From the NCBI GenBank assembly GCA_052387255.1, contig JBQTJI010000024.1, positions 1 through 64,000 of the forward strand: 64,000 nucleotides of DNA, given 5' to 3'. A program made the position numbers and the translations under genes. The notes below the pieces were generated by a model, which had not been told where the DNA came from, searched no databases, and saw only the letters and a program-made list of their open reading frames with translations. The DNA is from JBBQXK01 sp052387255. Its GTDB lineage: Bacteria > Pseudomonadota > Alphaproteobacteria > Rhodobacterales > Rhodobacteraceae. Positions within the stretch are counted from its first letter, which is position 1. Each line of letters begins with the position of its first letter. Of this stretch, positions 15,772 to 24,616 are shown piece by piece.

Positions 15772-17141
15772 CCCCGCCCGGACTGATCCCGATCCCGCGC
15801 TCAGGGGCCATGGTGTGGATCAACCTCGGCCTCGCCCTGGTCATCGCCGCCATCGGCTTTGGCCTCGGTTTCGGCCAGGGGCTGAAGGCGCAGTATGTGA
15901 TCCTGTCCACGGTGGTCAGCATCGCCATCACGCTGTGGCTGTTGAACTACATCGTGGTGATCTTCGAGACGCGCGCCGCCGCGCCCGCCCCCCAGACGTC
16001 CGAGACCCGCAGTGTCTGGCAGGCGAACCGGGCGCTGATCATTTCGATGGGCCTCTTGGCACTGGCCTACCTGATCGTCACCGCCAGCGTGCCCGGTTTC
16101 CGCACCATCACCAACCTGATCGCGTTCCTGGTGCTGCAGGCGATCCTGCTGTTCGCGTTCAAGGTGTCGGGCCGGTTCGCCAGTGGGCGCAGCGCGTTCA
16201 TCGGGCTGATCGTGCTGGGCGCGCTGATCGTGATCTCGTCGTTCACGATACCGGGGTTCCTGTCGGGGCCGAACGTCAAGGCGATCCTGCTGTTCGCGGC
16301 GTTCCTCGGCATCGCCTGCATCGGCCAGACGCTGGTCGCGCTGATGGGGGGGCTGGACCTGTCGATCCCCTTCGTGATCGGGGCGGCCAACATCGGGCTG
16401 CTGTTCCTGATCTCGCTCGGCGTGCCGTCGTTCGTGGCGGTGCTGTTCGTGCTGGTGCTGGGCGGCGTCATCGGCCTGATCAACGGGCTTCTGACCTACC
16501 GGCTGCAGGGGCAGGCGCTGATCATGACGCTGGGCATGGGGTTCGCGGTGGCCGGGCTGACGCAGATCCTGACCTCGATCGGGTCGGCCTTCGGCGGCAA
16601 CGTGTTCGGCACCGTGCCGCCCTGGCTGCAGAACCTGGCGGCGATGAACGGCACCACCTTTGGCTTGGGCTTTCCGCCGACGATCCTGATCTGGATCGTG
16701 CTGTCGGTCATCGTCATCGTCGGCCTGCGGCTGTCGGCCTATGGCCGCCATGTCTATGCGCTGGGGGGCAACCGCCGCTCGGCCCGGCTGATCGGCATCA
16801 GCGAGCTGAAATACTGGACCCTGGCCTATGTCATCTCGGGCGTCTTTGCCGCGCTGACGGGGTCGCTTCTGCTGGGCTGGTCGGGGGGCGGGTTCATCGG
16901 GGTCGGCGATCCGTACCTGTTCACAACGCTGGCCGCCGTGGTGATCGGCGGCACGTCGCTGTCGGGGGGGTACGGCGGGTACGGGTTTACCGTGATCGGG
17001 GTGCTGGTGCTGCAGGTGCTGTCGTCGTTCCTGATCGGCATCGGCCTGAAATACGAATGGCAGCAATTCATCTTCGGCCTGCTGATCCTGCCCATGGTGG
17101 CGCTGTACGGCCGGGCCCCGCACATCAGGGCACAAGTCTGA
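15768..17141 (+). CDS. ABC transporter permease (sugar type), with extended N terminus
   Basis: A 457-residue RbsC-type permease. The conserved core (about residues 150-455) includes LVALMGGLDLSIPFVIGAAN, YALGGNRRSARLIGI and the VVIGGTSLSGGYGGYGF loop. The first 130 or so residues add three to four hydrophobic segments (VWINLGLALVIAAIGFGLGF, YVILSTVVSIAITLWLLNYIV, ALIISMGLLALAYLIV) beyond the usual family length. With the preceding permease it forms an asymmetric pair in which one partner is extended at the C terminus and the other at the N terminus. The rhodopsin-like gene starts 10 bases downstream. Confidence 0.8.
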   Translation: MTPPGLIPIPRSGAMVWINLGLALVIAAIGFGLGFGQGLKAQYVILSTVVSIAITLWLLNYIVVIFETRAAAPAPQTSETRSVWQANRALIISMGLLALAYLIVTASVPGFRTITNLIAFLVLQAILLFAFKVSGRFASGRSAFIGLIVLGALIVISSFTIPGFLSGPNVKAILLFAAFLGIACIGQTLVALMGGLDLSIPFVIGAANIGLLFLISLGVPSFVAVLFVLVLGGVIGLINGLLTYRLQGQALIMTLGMGFAVAGLTQILTSIGSAFGGNVFGTVPPWLQNLAAMNGTTFGLGFPPTILIWIVLSVIVIVGLRLSAYGRHVYALGGNRRSARLIGISELKYWTLAYVISGVFAALTGSLLLGWSGGGFIGVGDPYLFTTLAAVVIGGTSLSGGYGGYGFTVIGVLVLQVLSSFLIGIGLKYEWQQFIFGLLILPMVALYGRAPHIRAQV

Positions 17142-17150
17142 GGGACGCAT

Positions 17151-17840
17151 ATGTTCGGAACACTGTTCACCACCACCGATGTTGTCAGCACCGCCCATGC
17201 GGCGGCCCTGCTGGCCACCTTCTCGACCGCGATCCTGTGCTTTCTGGGCCTGTCCTGGAGCCACGAGAAATGGCGCCTGCCGCTGGCCATGGTGGGGGTC
17301 GCGGCACTGGCGTCATCGCTGCACTATGTGGGGGCCGCGCAACTGTGGATCGCCGCGCAGAAGGCCAGCGGCGGCATCCGGTTCGCCGGGTGGTTCACGG
17401 TGCATCCCCTGCAGGTGGCGGCGGTCTATTTCTTTGCCCGCACAATGGGGCGCGTGCCGACGGGCGTGTTCTGGCGGATCACCGCCGCCGCGCTTCTGAT
17501 GGTGTTCGCGCGCTATCTTGGCGACGCCGGGTTCTTCAACCCCACGCTGGGCGTGCTGTTGTCCATCGGCTTCTGGCTGTACATCCTGGGCGAGATGTAT
17601 TTCGGCGCGATGCCCGACGCGGTGGCCAAGGGCAGCCGGGCGGTGCGTCTGGGGTATTTCTGGATCCGGCTGATCCTGACCATCGGCTGGGCGATCTATC
17701 CGCTGTTGCACTTCGTCGATGTCGTCATCGGCACCGGACAGGCCCCGGGCGTCGTCGCCCTGTACACCCTTTTCGACCTGGTCAACCTGATCACCCCTTC
17801 GCTCATCGTCCTGGCCGTGGCCGGACAGGAACGCTACTGA
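17151..17840 (+). CDS. Microbial rhodopsin homologue lacking the retinal Schiff-base lysine
   Basis: A 229-residue, seven-helix membrane protein that aligns along its whole length with proteorhodopsin/xanthorhodopsin. Landmarks: LHYVGAAQLW in helix B (His58 equals PR His75), RFAGWFTVHPLQ in helix C (Arg77 equals Arg94), RYLGDAGFF, TIGWAIYPL in helix F and FDLVNLITPSL in helix G (Asp209 equals Asp227). The functional residues are gone: counterion Asp97 is Gly80, proton donor Glu108 is Ala91 and the retinal-binding Lys231 is Leu213 (codon CTG). It therefore cannot bind retinal covalently or pump by the known cycle. No retinal-synthesis gene is nearby. It lies between two permeases and a flotillin, suggesting a structural, ligand-binding or sensing role. 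Confidence 0.87.
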   Translation: MFGTLFTTTDVVSTAHAAALLATFSTAILCFLGLSWSHEKWRLPLAMVGVAALASSLHYVGAAQLWIAAQKASGGIRFAGWFTVHPLQVAAVYFFARTMGRVPTGVFWRITAAALLMVFARYLGDAGFFNPTLGVLLSIGFWLYILGEMYFGAMPDAVAKGSRAVRLGYFWIRLILTIGWAIYPLLHFVDVVIGTGQAPGVVALYTLFDLVNLITPSLIVLAVAGQERY

Positions 17841-17866
17841 CCCCCGCCTTCCGAAAGGACCGCACC

Positions 17867-20050
17867 ATGACCGGCGCCGACGCGATTGCCATCATCATCC
17901 TTCTAACCATCGTCATCGCGGTGGGGGTGTACCTTCTGCACTGGCTGTACCGCCACTCGTCCAAGGACCAGAGCTTTGTGCGCACCGGTTCGGGTGGCGA
18001 GCGGGTGGTGATGGGCGGCGGCGCGCTGGTGATCCCGATCATCCACGATATCACCGTCGTGAACATGAACGCGGTGCCGGTGGAGATACGCCGCACCGGC
18101 GAGGCGTCGCTGATTACCCGCAACAAGATGCGGGTCGACATCGTGGCCGAATTCATGGTCCGCGTCATCGCCACGCCCGAAGGCGTGTCCACCGCCGCCC
18201 GCACCCTGGCCGCGCGTACGCAGGACCCGATGGCGCTGAAAGAGATCATCCAGGGCAGGTTCGTCGATGCGATGGCCGCGGTGGCCGCGACCATGACGAT
18301 GGAAGAGATCCACACCGACCGTCTGGGCTATGTCCGCAAGGTGGCGGACCTCGCCGGACAGACGCTGGGCGGCAACGGGCTGGAACTGGAAAACGCGGCA
18401 CTGACCGCGCTGAACCAGACCGACATCTCGGTGTTCAACCCGCAGAACGCCTTTGACGCCGAGGGCCTGACCCGCCTGACCGAGGAAATCGAGGACCGCC
18501 GCCGCACCCGCAACCGGATCGAGAACGAGGCCCGCATCGACATCAAGCTGCGCGACTACGAGGCCGAACAGCGGTCGCTCGAAATCGACCGCGACCTGGA
18601 ATACGCCCGCATCGACCAGACCCGCGCGATAGAGATCCGCAAGGCCGCCCAGGCCGCCGAGATCGAGGCGGAACGGGCAACATCGACCATCGCGATCACC
18701 CAGTCCAAGGTTCGCGCGGAAGAACAGGCCGAGCGGCTGCGCATCGCCCGCGACCAGTCGATATCCTCCGACCGCATCCGCGCCGACAGCGACATCCGCG
18801 CGCTCGAGATCGAGCGCGCCAAGGACACCGAACTGACCGAGATCGCGTCACGCACAAGGCTGGAGACCGAACGCATCCAGACCCGCCAGCAGGTCGAGGC
18901 GGAACGCATCGATCGCGAACAGCAGGTGCGCGAGGCCGAGATCAAGGCGCGGCTCGAGGTCGAGATCTACGACACGAAATCCACCGGCGAGATCGAATCC
19001 GCAAGACTGGACCGCGACCGCGAGGTCGAGGCTCGGCGCATCGAGACCGGGCGCGAGATCGAACTTCTGTCCGTCGCACGCGACAAGGACATCCGCGTAT
19101 CGAACGAGGCGGCGGCGGGCGAGCAGGAACGCGCGGCGCTGGCCAAACGCCACTCGGTCGAGGTCGACCGCATCGCCAAGGACGAGGCCATCGCCCAGGC
19201 CGAGATCGCCAAGCAGCAGAAGGTCAAGCTGGCCGAAACCGTGTCGCTGCGCCGCGTCGAGGATGCCGCCATCGTGGCGGGGCGAGAACTGGAAGAGTTG
19301 CGCGTGGCGGCGTCCAAATACATCGACCGCTTCGTGATCGAGCAGGACATGGAAATTGCCCTTGCCGACAAGGCCCGCCTGATCGCGGTCACGAACAAGG
19401 CCATCGAAGAGGCCGTCGCCCTGTCGAACGAGGCCGCGGCGCGCAAGACCCTGGCCCTGGCCGAAGAACAGGTGGCATCCGTCCGCGCCGAGGAAGCCGC
19501 CGCGCGCACCAAGCGTATCGACATCATCGCCGCACAGTCCGCCGCCGAACGCGATGCCCTGCGCACCGTCAGCGCCGCCGAGGCAGACAAGTTGGCCGTC
19601 GAACAGCGCGCACTTGCCGACATCGCCGAGGCCAAGGCGGCAGGCGTGCGCTATGAAACCGACGCGGCCGGCAACCGCAAGCTGAACGATGCCGAGAACA
19701 TGCGCACCGACGAATCCCGCCGCAGCGCCATCTACGAGCATCTGGTGAAAACCCTGCCGCAGATCATCCGCGAGACGGTCAAGCCGATGGAAAACATCGA
19801 ATCGATCAAGATCCTGCAGGTCGATGGCCTGCCGGGCCTGAACTCTCCGTCCGAAAGCGGCGGGGGGGGCGGCAACGTGTCGGACCAGGTGGTCAACTCG
19901 GCGATGAAGTACCGCACGCAGGTGGCCTTTGTGGATGGCCTGATGGAAGAGATCGGCCTGCCGCTCAAGGGGCTCGGGTCGGCGGGCGGCATGTCGTTCC
20001 GCAACTTCCCGCCGGTACCGGGGGCGACGTCGGGCAAGGACGACGACTGA
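17867..20050 (+). CDS. Flotillin/YqiK-like SPFH scaffold protein
   Basis: A 727-residue membrane-anchored protein. Residues about 5-28 form one transmembrane helix, followed by an SPFH/band-7 domain (about 35-190, GGGALVIPIIHDITVVNMN ... TRNKMRVDIVAEFMVRV). A very long charged coiled coil (about 190-610) is rich in E, R and A. The C-terminal part contains a Gly-rich break and NVSDQVVNSAMKYRTQVAF. Flotillins oligomerise into membrane microdomains. The ATG at 17867 is used; the open frame upstream overlaps the permease and rhodopsin genes and is not protein-like. It likely organises the transporter, rhodopsin-like and SSS proteins encoded beside it. Confidence 0.85.
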   Translation: MTGADAIAIIILLTIVIAVGVYLLHWLYRHSSKDQSFVRTGSGGERVVMGGGALVIPIIHDITVVNMNAVPVEIRRTGEASLITRNKMRVDIVAEFMVRVIATPEGVSTAARTLAARTQDPMALKEIIQGRFVDAMAAVAATMTMEEIHTDRLGYVRKVADLAGQTLGGNGLELENAALTALNQTDISVFNPQNAFDAEGLTRLTEEIEDRRRTRNRIENEARIDIKLRDYEAEQRSLEIDRDLEYARIDQTRAIEIRKAAQAAEIEAERATSTIAITQSKVRAEEQAERLRIARDQSISSDRIRADSDIRALEIERAKDTELTEIASRTRLETERIQTRQQVEAERIDREQQVREAEIKARLEVEIYDTKSTGEIESARLDRDREVEARRIETGREIELLSVARDKDIRVSNEAAAGEQERAALAKRHSVEVDRIAKDEAIAQAEIAKQQKVKLAETVSLRRVEDAAIVAGRELEELRVAASKYIDRFVIEQDMEIALADKARLIAVTNKAIEEAVALSNEAAARKTLALAEEQVASVRAEEAAARTKRIDIIAAQSAAERDALRTVSAAEADKLAVEQRALADIAEAKAAGVRYETDAAGNRKLNDAENMRTDESRRSAIYEHLVKTLPQIIRETVKPMENIESIKILQVDGLPGLNSPSESGGGGGNVSDQVVNSAMKYRTQVAFVDGLMEEIGLPLKGLGSAGGMSFRNFPPVPGATSGKDDD

Positions 20051-20071
20051 ACCTGACCGGGGGAGGCGCGG

Positions 20072-20530
20072 ATGCAGGACGACGATGACAGGCTGGACCG
20101 CCACGCGCTGGTGATTGCGCTGTGGCTGGCGGCGGGTTTCGCCGCGCTGGTCCTGTTCGCGCGCGGGTTTGGCGCAGGGGGGGTGGCGTGGCTGGCGGGC
20201 GGGTTCGCGGCGCTTCTGGCGGGCTTTGCGCTGCACATCGTCGCCAACGCGGTGCTGCGCACCGGGTTCACCGCGCGCGAAGTGGCCTTGGCGCTGGTGC
20301 TGGCAATGACGGGGCTGCTGGCGCTGGGGCTGGCGGTGCTGGCGGTGCCGGGCTTTGCCGGGCGGTTCTTCCTGCCGCTGGCGGGCGGTGCGGCTGTGCT
20401 GGTGGCGGCGGTGATGCTGTATCTGGTCACCCGGTTCGGGCCGCGCGATGTGCTGGGAATGTTCGACGCCGCGCGCGACACCAACCCGCGCCCCGCCAAC
20501 CGCCTGCGCCACCGCGGGGGGCGCAGGTGA
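20072..20530 (+). CDS. Small four-helix membrane protein of unknown function
   Basis: A 152-residue protein with four hydrophobic segments (about residues 12-30, 38-58, 70-92 and 96-118) and a basic C terminus (ANRLRHRGGRR). I do not recognise a family. GGGAGG precedes ATG 20072, and the stop overlaps the GTG of the SSS transporter (GTGA). Small membrane partners such as DUF485 or DUF4212 are commonly encoded immediately ahead of SSS symporters, although this one is longer. A subunit of the following transporter is the best guess. Confidence 0.6.
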   Translation: MQDDDDRLDRHALVIALWLAAGFAALVLFARGFGAGGVAWLAGGFAALLAGFALHIVANAVLRTGFTAREVALALVLAMTGLLALGLAVLAVPGFAGRFFLPLAGGAAVLVAAVMLYLVTRFGPRDVLGMFDAARDTNPRPANRLRHRGGRR

Positions 20531-22398
20531 CGGCACTGGTCCTGGCCCTGCTGGCGTTTCTGGCGGCGCTGGGCGTCTATGTCGCAGCACTGGTGGCGGC
20601 GCGGGGCGATGTCGGCGGTTTTGCCGACGGCGGCGCGCGGATGCCGGGGTGGGCGATGATCCTTGGCCTTGGGGTGGTGGCGGTGGCGGGGTTCGACCTG
20701 CCGGGTCATCTGGCGCTGATCGCGCGGTTTGGGTTGCAGGCCAATCACCTGGCTCTGGGGCTGCTGCTGGCGGCGCTGGCGCTGCTGGTGGTGCAAAAAC
20801 GCCTGTGGCTGGCGGCCCGGATCGCCGGGCACAGCAGCCCCGGTGCGGCGCTGGCCGACCACTATGGCAGCGTCACCCTGCGCCTTGCCATGCTGACGCT
20901 GGCGGGGCTGTTCGCCCTGCCCTTTGCCGCCACGCATCTGTCGGGGGCGGGGGGGATGCTGGCGCAGGTCACCGGCGGTGCCGTGCCGCGCGGCGTGGCG
21001 ATCTGGGGACTGGCCTTCGCGCTGTGCCTGCCGGCCGTCATGGGCGGCTGGCGCGCGACAGTGCTGGTGATCGGGACCGAGGCGCTGCTGCTGGCCCTGC
21101 TGCTGGCGGGTGCGGCGGGCATGGCGGGCGCTCTCTTGCCCGATCCGGGGTTTCCTGCCGTGGCCCTGCCCGTAGCCGACGGCATCCTCGCCAACGCCAT
21201 CCCCGGCGTAGCGCAATATTCCGCCGGCATCGGCAAGGATGTGGCACCGGGCGGCCCCTTCACCACGCTGGCCATCCTGTCCGGCGCGGGGGCGCTGGTC
21301 GGGCTGCTGCTGTCGCCGGGGGTGCTGTATCTCGGCATGACCGCGCGCGCCGGGCGGGGCCTTGCGTTCGGCGCGGTCTGGGTCGTCGCAGGGCTGGTCA
21401 CGGGGCTGCTGCTGCTGGCCCCCTTGCTGGCAGGGCGCACGGCAGAGGGGCCGCTTGCGCTGATCACGGCACTGGCGGCAACCGAGCCGCTGGCGGGTGC
21501 CGGCCTCACCCTTGCGTTGATGTTGCCGGCACTGCTCGCAGTGTCGTTCTTTACCGTGTCGGGCACGCTGTCGGTTGTGCGCGAGGGGGTGCTGCCCTTC
21601 GCGCTGCCCGGCCTGCCGCCCCATGGCCAGCGGCTTGCTGCGCGGATCGCGCTGGCGGTCGCGTTCTTCCTCGTGGCGTCGCTTGCCACCTTTTCGCCGC
21701 TGGCGGCGGCGGTGTTCGGCAGCCTTGCCCTGCCCCTGTCGGCACAGATGCTGCCGGCACTTCTGGGGCTGGCGTATCTGCGCTGGATCAGCCGCAGCGC
21801 AGTCATCACCGGGCTGATCTTCGGCACCCTTGCCGTGTTCTTCACCGAACCCCCCGGCCTGATCCTGTTCGAGGGGCTGTTTCTGGACCTGCCCTGGGGG
21901 CGCTGGCCGATGACGGTCCATTCCGCCGGCTGGGGGCTGGCGCTGAACGGGACGGCGGTACTTCTGGTGTCGACCTTCACCCGGAAGGGGCCCGAGCGGC
22001 TGCACCGCGACCGCCTGCACGATGCCTTTGCCGCGCAGGACGGGGCGCGCGACGGCGGGCGCGCGGCGCGGGGGGCAAAATGGTCGCTGACGCTGATCTG
22101 GGCGTTTCTGGCAATTGGCCCCGGCGCGATCCTGGGCAACACGTTCTTCAGCCAGCCCGTGTTCGCAACCGGCGAGGCGGCCCTTGGGGTGCCGTCGCTT
22201 TGGGTGTGGCAGTTGCTGTTCTGGCTGGCGGGGGTGCCGCTGGTGTGGTGGCTGGCCTATCCCGGCGGTCTGGGTTTAACCGCGCAAGACGGACTGCGTC
22301 CACCCGCCCCCGACACCCCGGCGGGGCAACCGCCGGGCTGGATCGCCGCAGCGCTGGCGCGGGTTGCGCGCGGTGACCTGCGCGGGCCGGGGCGCTAG
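20527..22398 (+). CDS. Sodium:solute symporter (SSS) family transporter
   Basis: A 623-residue membrane protein with about 13 to 14 hydrophobic segments. Family-like features are the opening GGFADGGARMPGWAMILGL, the conserved MLPALLGLAYLRWISRSAVITGLIFG near residue 420 (a common SSS helix 10-11 signature) and a basic cytoplasmic stretch after helix 12. Start GTG 20527 is set by overlap with the upstream stop. It is somewhat divergent; sodium ligands cannot be assigned with certainty. Acetate, other organic acids or a sensor-type SSS domain are possible. It is followed directly by the LysR gene. Confidence 0.7.
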   Translation: MTALVLALLAFLAALGVYVAALVAARGDVGGFADGGARMPGWAMILGLGVVAVAGFDLPGHLALIARFGLQANHLALGLLLAALALLVVQKRLWLAARIAGHSSPGAALADHYGSVTLRLAMLTLAGLFALPFAATHLSGAGGMLAQVTGGAVPRGVAIWGLAFALCLPAVMGGWRATVLVIGTEALLLALLLAGAAGMAGALLPDPGFPAVALPVADGILANAIPGVAQYSAGIGKDVAPGGPFTTLAILSGAGALVGLLLSPGVLYLGMTARAGRGLAFGAVWVVAGLVTGLLLLAPLLAGRTAEGPLALITALAATEPLAGAGLTLALMLPALLAVSFFTVSGTLSVVREGVLPFALPGLPPHGQRLAARIALAVAFFLVASLATFSPLAAAVFGSLALPLSAQMLPALLGLAYLRWISRSAVITGLIFGTLAVFFTEPPGLILFEGLFLDLPWGRWPMTVHSAGWGLALNGTAVLLVSTFTRKGPERLHRDRLHDAFAAQDGARDGGRAARGAKWSLTLIWAFLAIGPGAILGNTFFSQPVFATGEAALGVPSLWVWQLLFWLAGVPLVWWLAYPGGLGLTAQDGLRPPAPDTPAGQPPGWIAAALARVARGDLRGPGR

Positions 22399-22401
22399 GC
22401 C

Positions 22402-23328
22402 GTGGCGCGGATCGAACGCACCGGCGTGGACACCCGTCGCCTGCGCTATTTCCTCGCGGTCTGCGACCATGGCGGGTTTTCCCGCGCGGCGCTGGCCGTC
22501 GGCATCGCCCAGCCCGCGCTGACCCGGCAGATGCAGCTTCTGGAACAGGAACTGGGCGTCGTTCTGTTCACCCGCAACGGTCGCAATGCCGTGCCGAGCG
22601 AGGCCGGGCACACGCTGCTGACCGAGGTGCGCAGCCATCTTGAAGGGCTGGCGGATGTCGTGGACCGCCTGCGCCGCGACTTTGCCGCGGTCCCCCGGCG
22701 AGTGACGCTTGGCATCTGTCCCACCATCGCGCCCCTGTTCCTGGACGCCCTGCTTGAGGCGAACCGCGCATTGCCCGGCGCCCCCGCGCTGCAGGTGATC
22801 GAGGCGTATTCCGGCGACCTGCGCAGCCTGATGCGGGCGGGCCGACTGGACCTGGCACTCAGCTATGCCACCTCGGACCCGGACGAAGGGCCGGCGGTGC
22901 CGCTGTTGACCGAACGTCTGGTGCTGGCGGCACGGGGGCTGCCGCCCGGCCCGGTGACGCTGGCCGATCTGGGCCACATGCGGCTGATCCTGCCCAGACG
23001 CATCCACCAGTTGCGCCGCATCATCGACGCAACCTGTACGGCGCAAGGCCTGACGCTGCACCCGGCGCTGGAGCTTGACAGCCTGGCCGCGGTCAAGGCG
23101 ATGGTCGCCGAAGATGTGGGTGGCTATGCCACGATTCTGCCGCACCACGCCGTGGTCCGCGAAGCCACGGCGGGCCATTTCGCGCTTTCCGCGATCGATG
23201 ATCCAGGCATGGTGCGCACCATCGCGCTGTTGCGCCCCGGCGGCGACAGGGGCGTGCCGCCGGGCCTGGCCGACCAGATCATCCGCCACGCCGAAACCCT
23301 GCGCGCCACGATGGCGGCGGTGTTCTGA
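22402..23328 (+). CDS. LysR-type transcriptional regulator
   Basis: A 308-residue LysR protein (start GTG 22402, 3 bases after the SSS stop). Residues 12-72 form the winged HTH (RRLRYFLAVCDHGGFSRAAL ... LTRQMQLLEQELGVVLF). The effector domain follows, with VTLGICPTIAPLFLDALL. Unlike most LysR genes it is co-directional with, and last in, the long operon, so it may be autoregulated with it. A divergent target promoter is not present on its own upstream side. Confidence 0.85.
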   Translation: MARIERTGVDTRRLRYFLAVCDHGGFSRAALAVGIAQPALTRQMQLLEQELGVVLFTRNGRNAVPSEAGHTLLTEVRSHLEGLADVVDRLRRDFAAVPRRVTLGICPTIAPLFLDALLEANRALPGAPALQVIEAYSGDLRSLMRAGRLDLALSYATSDPDEGPAVPLLTERLVLAARGLPPGPVTLADLGHMRLILPRRIHQLRRIIDATCTAQGLTLHPALELDSLAAVKAMVAEDVGGYATILPHHAVVREATAGHFALSAIDDPGMVRTIALLRPGGDRGVPPGLADQIIRHAETLRATMAAVF

Positions 23329-23434
23329 CCCGGAGGCCAGAGCGCCCGGCAATGGCCACCATCGCCAAACGCTCTTTCGCCCCGGCCCGCTGCCCGGCCA
23401 CCCTGCGCGCCACCCCAGAACAAGGACCCGCCCG

Positions 23435-24616
23435 ATGCCGGATTTCCACCCCACCGCCGAACACGCCCCGATCCGCGAGGGGGTCGCCCGCGTCTGCGCC
23501 GCCTTTCCCGGCAGCTACTGGCGCGACCTTGACGCCCGCCGCGCCTATCCGACTGACTTCGTGGGTGCCCTGATCCGCGAGGGGTATCTGGCCGCGATGA
23601 TCCCCGAGGCATATGGCGGGTCGGGCCTGAACCTGACGGCGGCGGCGGTGATCCTGGAAGAGATCCACCGCCAGGGCTGCAACGCCGCTGCCTGCCACGC
23701 GCAGATGTACACGATGGGCACCGTCCTGCGCCACGGGTCCGAGGCGCAGAAACGCGCGTATCTGCCGGGCATCGCCGCCGGAACCCTGCGGTTGCAGGCA
23801 TTCGGCGTGACCGAACCCACCAGCGGGACCGACACGCTGGCGTTGAAAACCACGGCGCGGCGCGACGGCGACACCTGGGTGATCAACGGCCAGAAGATCT
23901 GGACCAGCCGGGCCGAACATTCCGACCTGATGGTGCTGCTGGCCCGCACCACGCCGCGCGACCAGGTTGCAAAGCGCACCGACGGGCTGTCGGTGTTCCT
24001 GGTCGACATGCGGGAACACCTTGGCCGCGGCATCACCATCCGCCCGATCCGCACCATGATGAACCACGCCACGACCGAGGTGTTCTTTGACAACCTGACG
24101 ATCCCGGCGGATGCGCTGGTGGGGGACGAGGGGCAGGGGTTCCGCTACATCCTGTCGGGCATGAATTCGGAACGCATCCTGATCGCCGCCGAATGCATCG
24201 GCGATGCCAAATGGTTCCTGTCGACCGGGGCCGCTTACGCAAAGGAACGCGTGGTGTTCGGGGCCCCCATCGGCCGCAACCAGGGGGTGCAGTTCCCGCT
24301 GGCCCGCGCGCAGGCCCACATGATGGCCGCCGAGGCCATCGTCTACCGCGCCGCCGCGATGTACGATTCCGGTCTGAACCCCGGCGTCGAGGCCAATACC
24401 GCCAAGATGCTGGCCGCCGACGCAAGCTGGGAGGCTGCCGAGGCCTGCCTGCAGACCCACGGCGGCTTCGGCTTTGCCGAGGAATACGATGTCGAACGCA
24501 AGTTCCGCGAGGCGCGGCTCTATCAGGTGGCCCCGATCTCGACCAACCTGATCCTGTGCTACATCGCCGAACAGGTGCTGGGCCTGCCGAAATCCTATGG
24601 CGAGGGGCGGGCATGA
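23435..24616 (+). CDS. Acyl-CoA dehydrogenase
   Basis: A 393-residue FAD enzyme of the ACAD family. AFGVTEPTSGTDTLALKTTA and VINGQKIWTSRAEHSDL are the FAD/substrate loops, and THGGFGFAEEYDVERKFREARLYQ is the C-terminal signature. It oxidises an acyl-CoA to the 2-enoyl-CoA, passing electrons to ETF. ATG 23435 was chosen because it gives the usual family length. It overlaps the next gene by ATGA. The neighbours (CoA-transferase, PrpD-like protein) point to degradation of a branched or dicarboxylic acid. Confidence 0.88.
   Translation: MPDFHPTAEHAPIREGVARVCAAFPGSYWRDLDARRAYPTDFVGALIREGYLAAMIPEAYGGSGLNLTAAAVILEEIHRQGCNAAACHAQMYTMGTVLRHGSEAQKRAYLPGIAAGTLRLQAFGVTEPTSGTDTLALKTTARRDGDTWVINGQKIWTSRAEHSDLMVLLARTTPRDQVAKRTDGLSVFLVDMREHLGRGITIRPIRTMMNHATTEVFFDNLTIPADALVGDEGQGFRYILSGMNSERILIAAECIGDAKWFLSTGAAYAKERVVFGAPIGRNQGVQFPLARAQAHMMAAEAIVYRAAAMYDSGLNPGVEANTAKMLAADASWEAAEACLQTHGGFGFAEEYDVERKFREARLYQVAPISTNLILCYIAEQVLGLPKSYGEGRA

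Noticed and set aside
17151..17840. A light-driven ion pump
   Set aside because: The Schiff-base lysine, main counterion and proton donor are all replaced and no retinal-synthesis gene is in the window.
15650..17866. A long in-frame extension upstream of the flotillin-like gene, giving 1466 codons in total
   Set aside because: The first 739 codons overlap the second permease and rhodopsin-like genes in another frame and are Arg/Ala-rich nonsense. The band-7 protein has a proper start at 17867.
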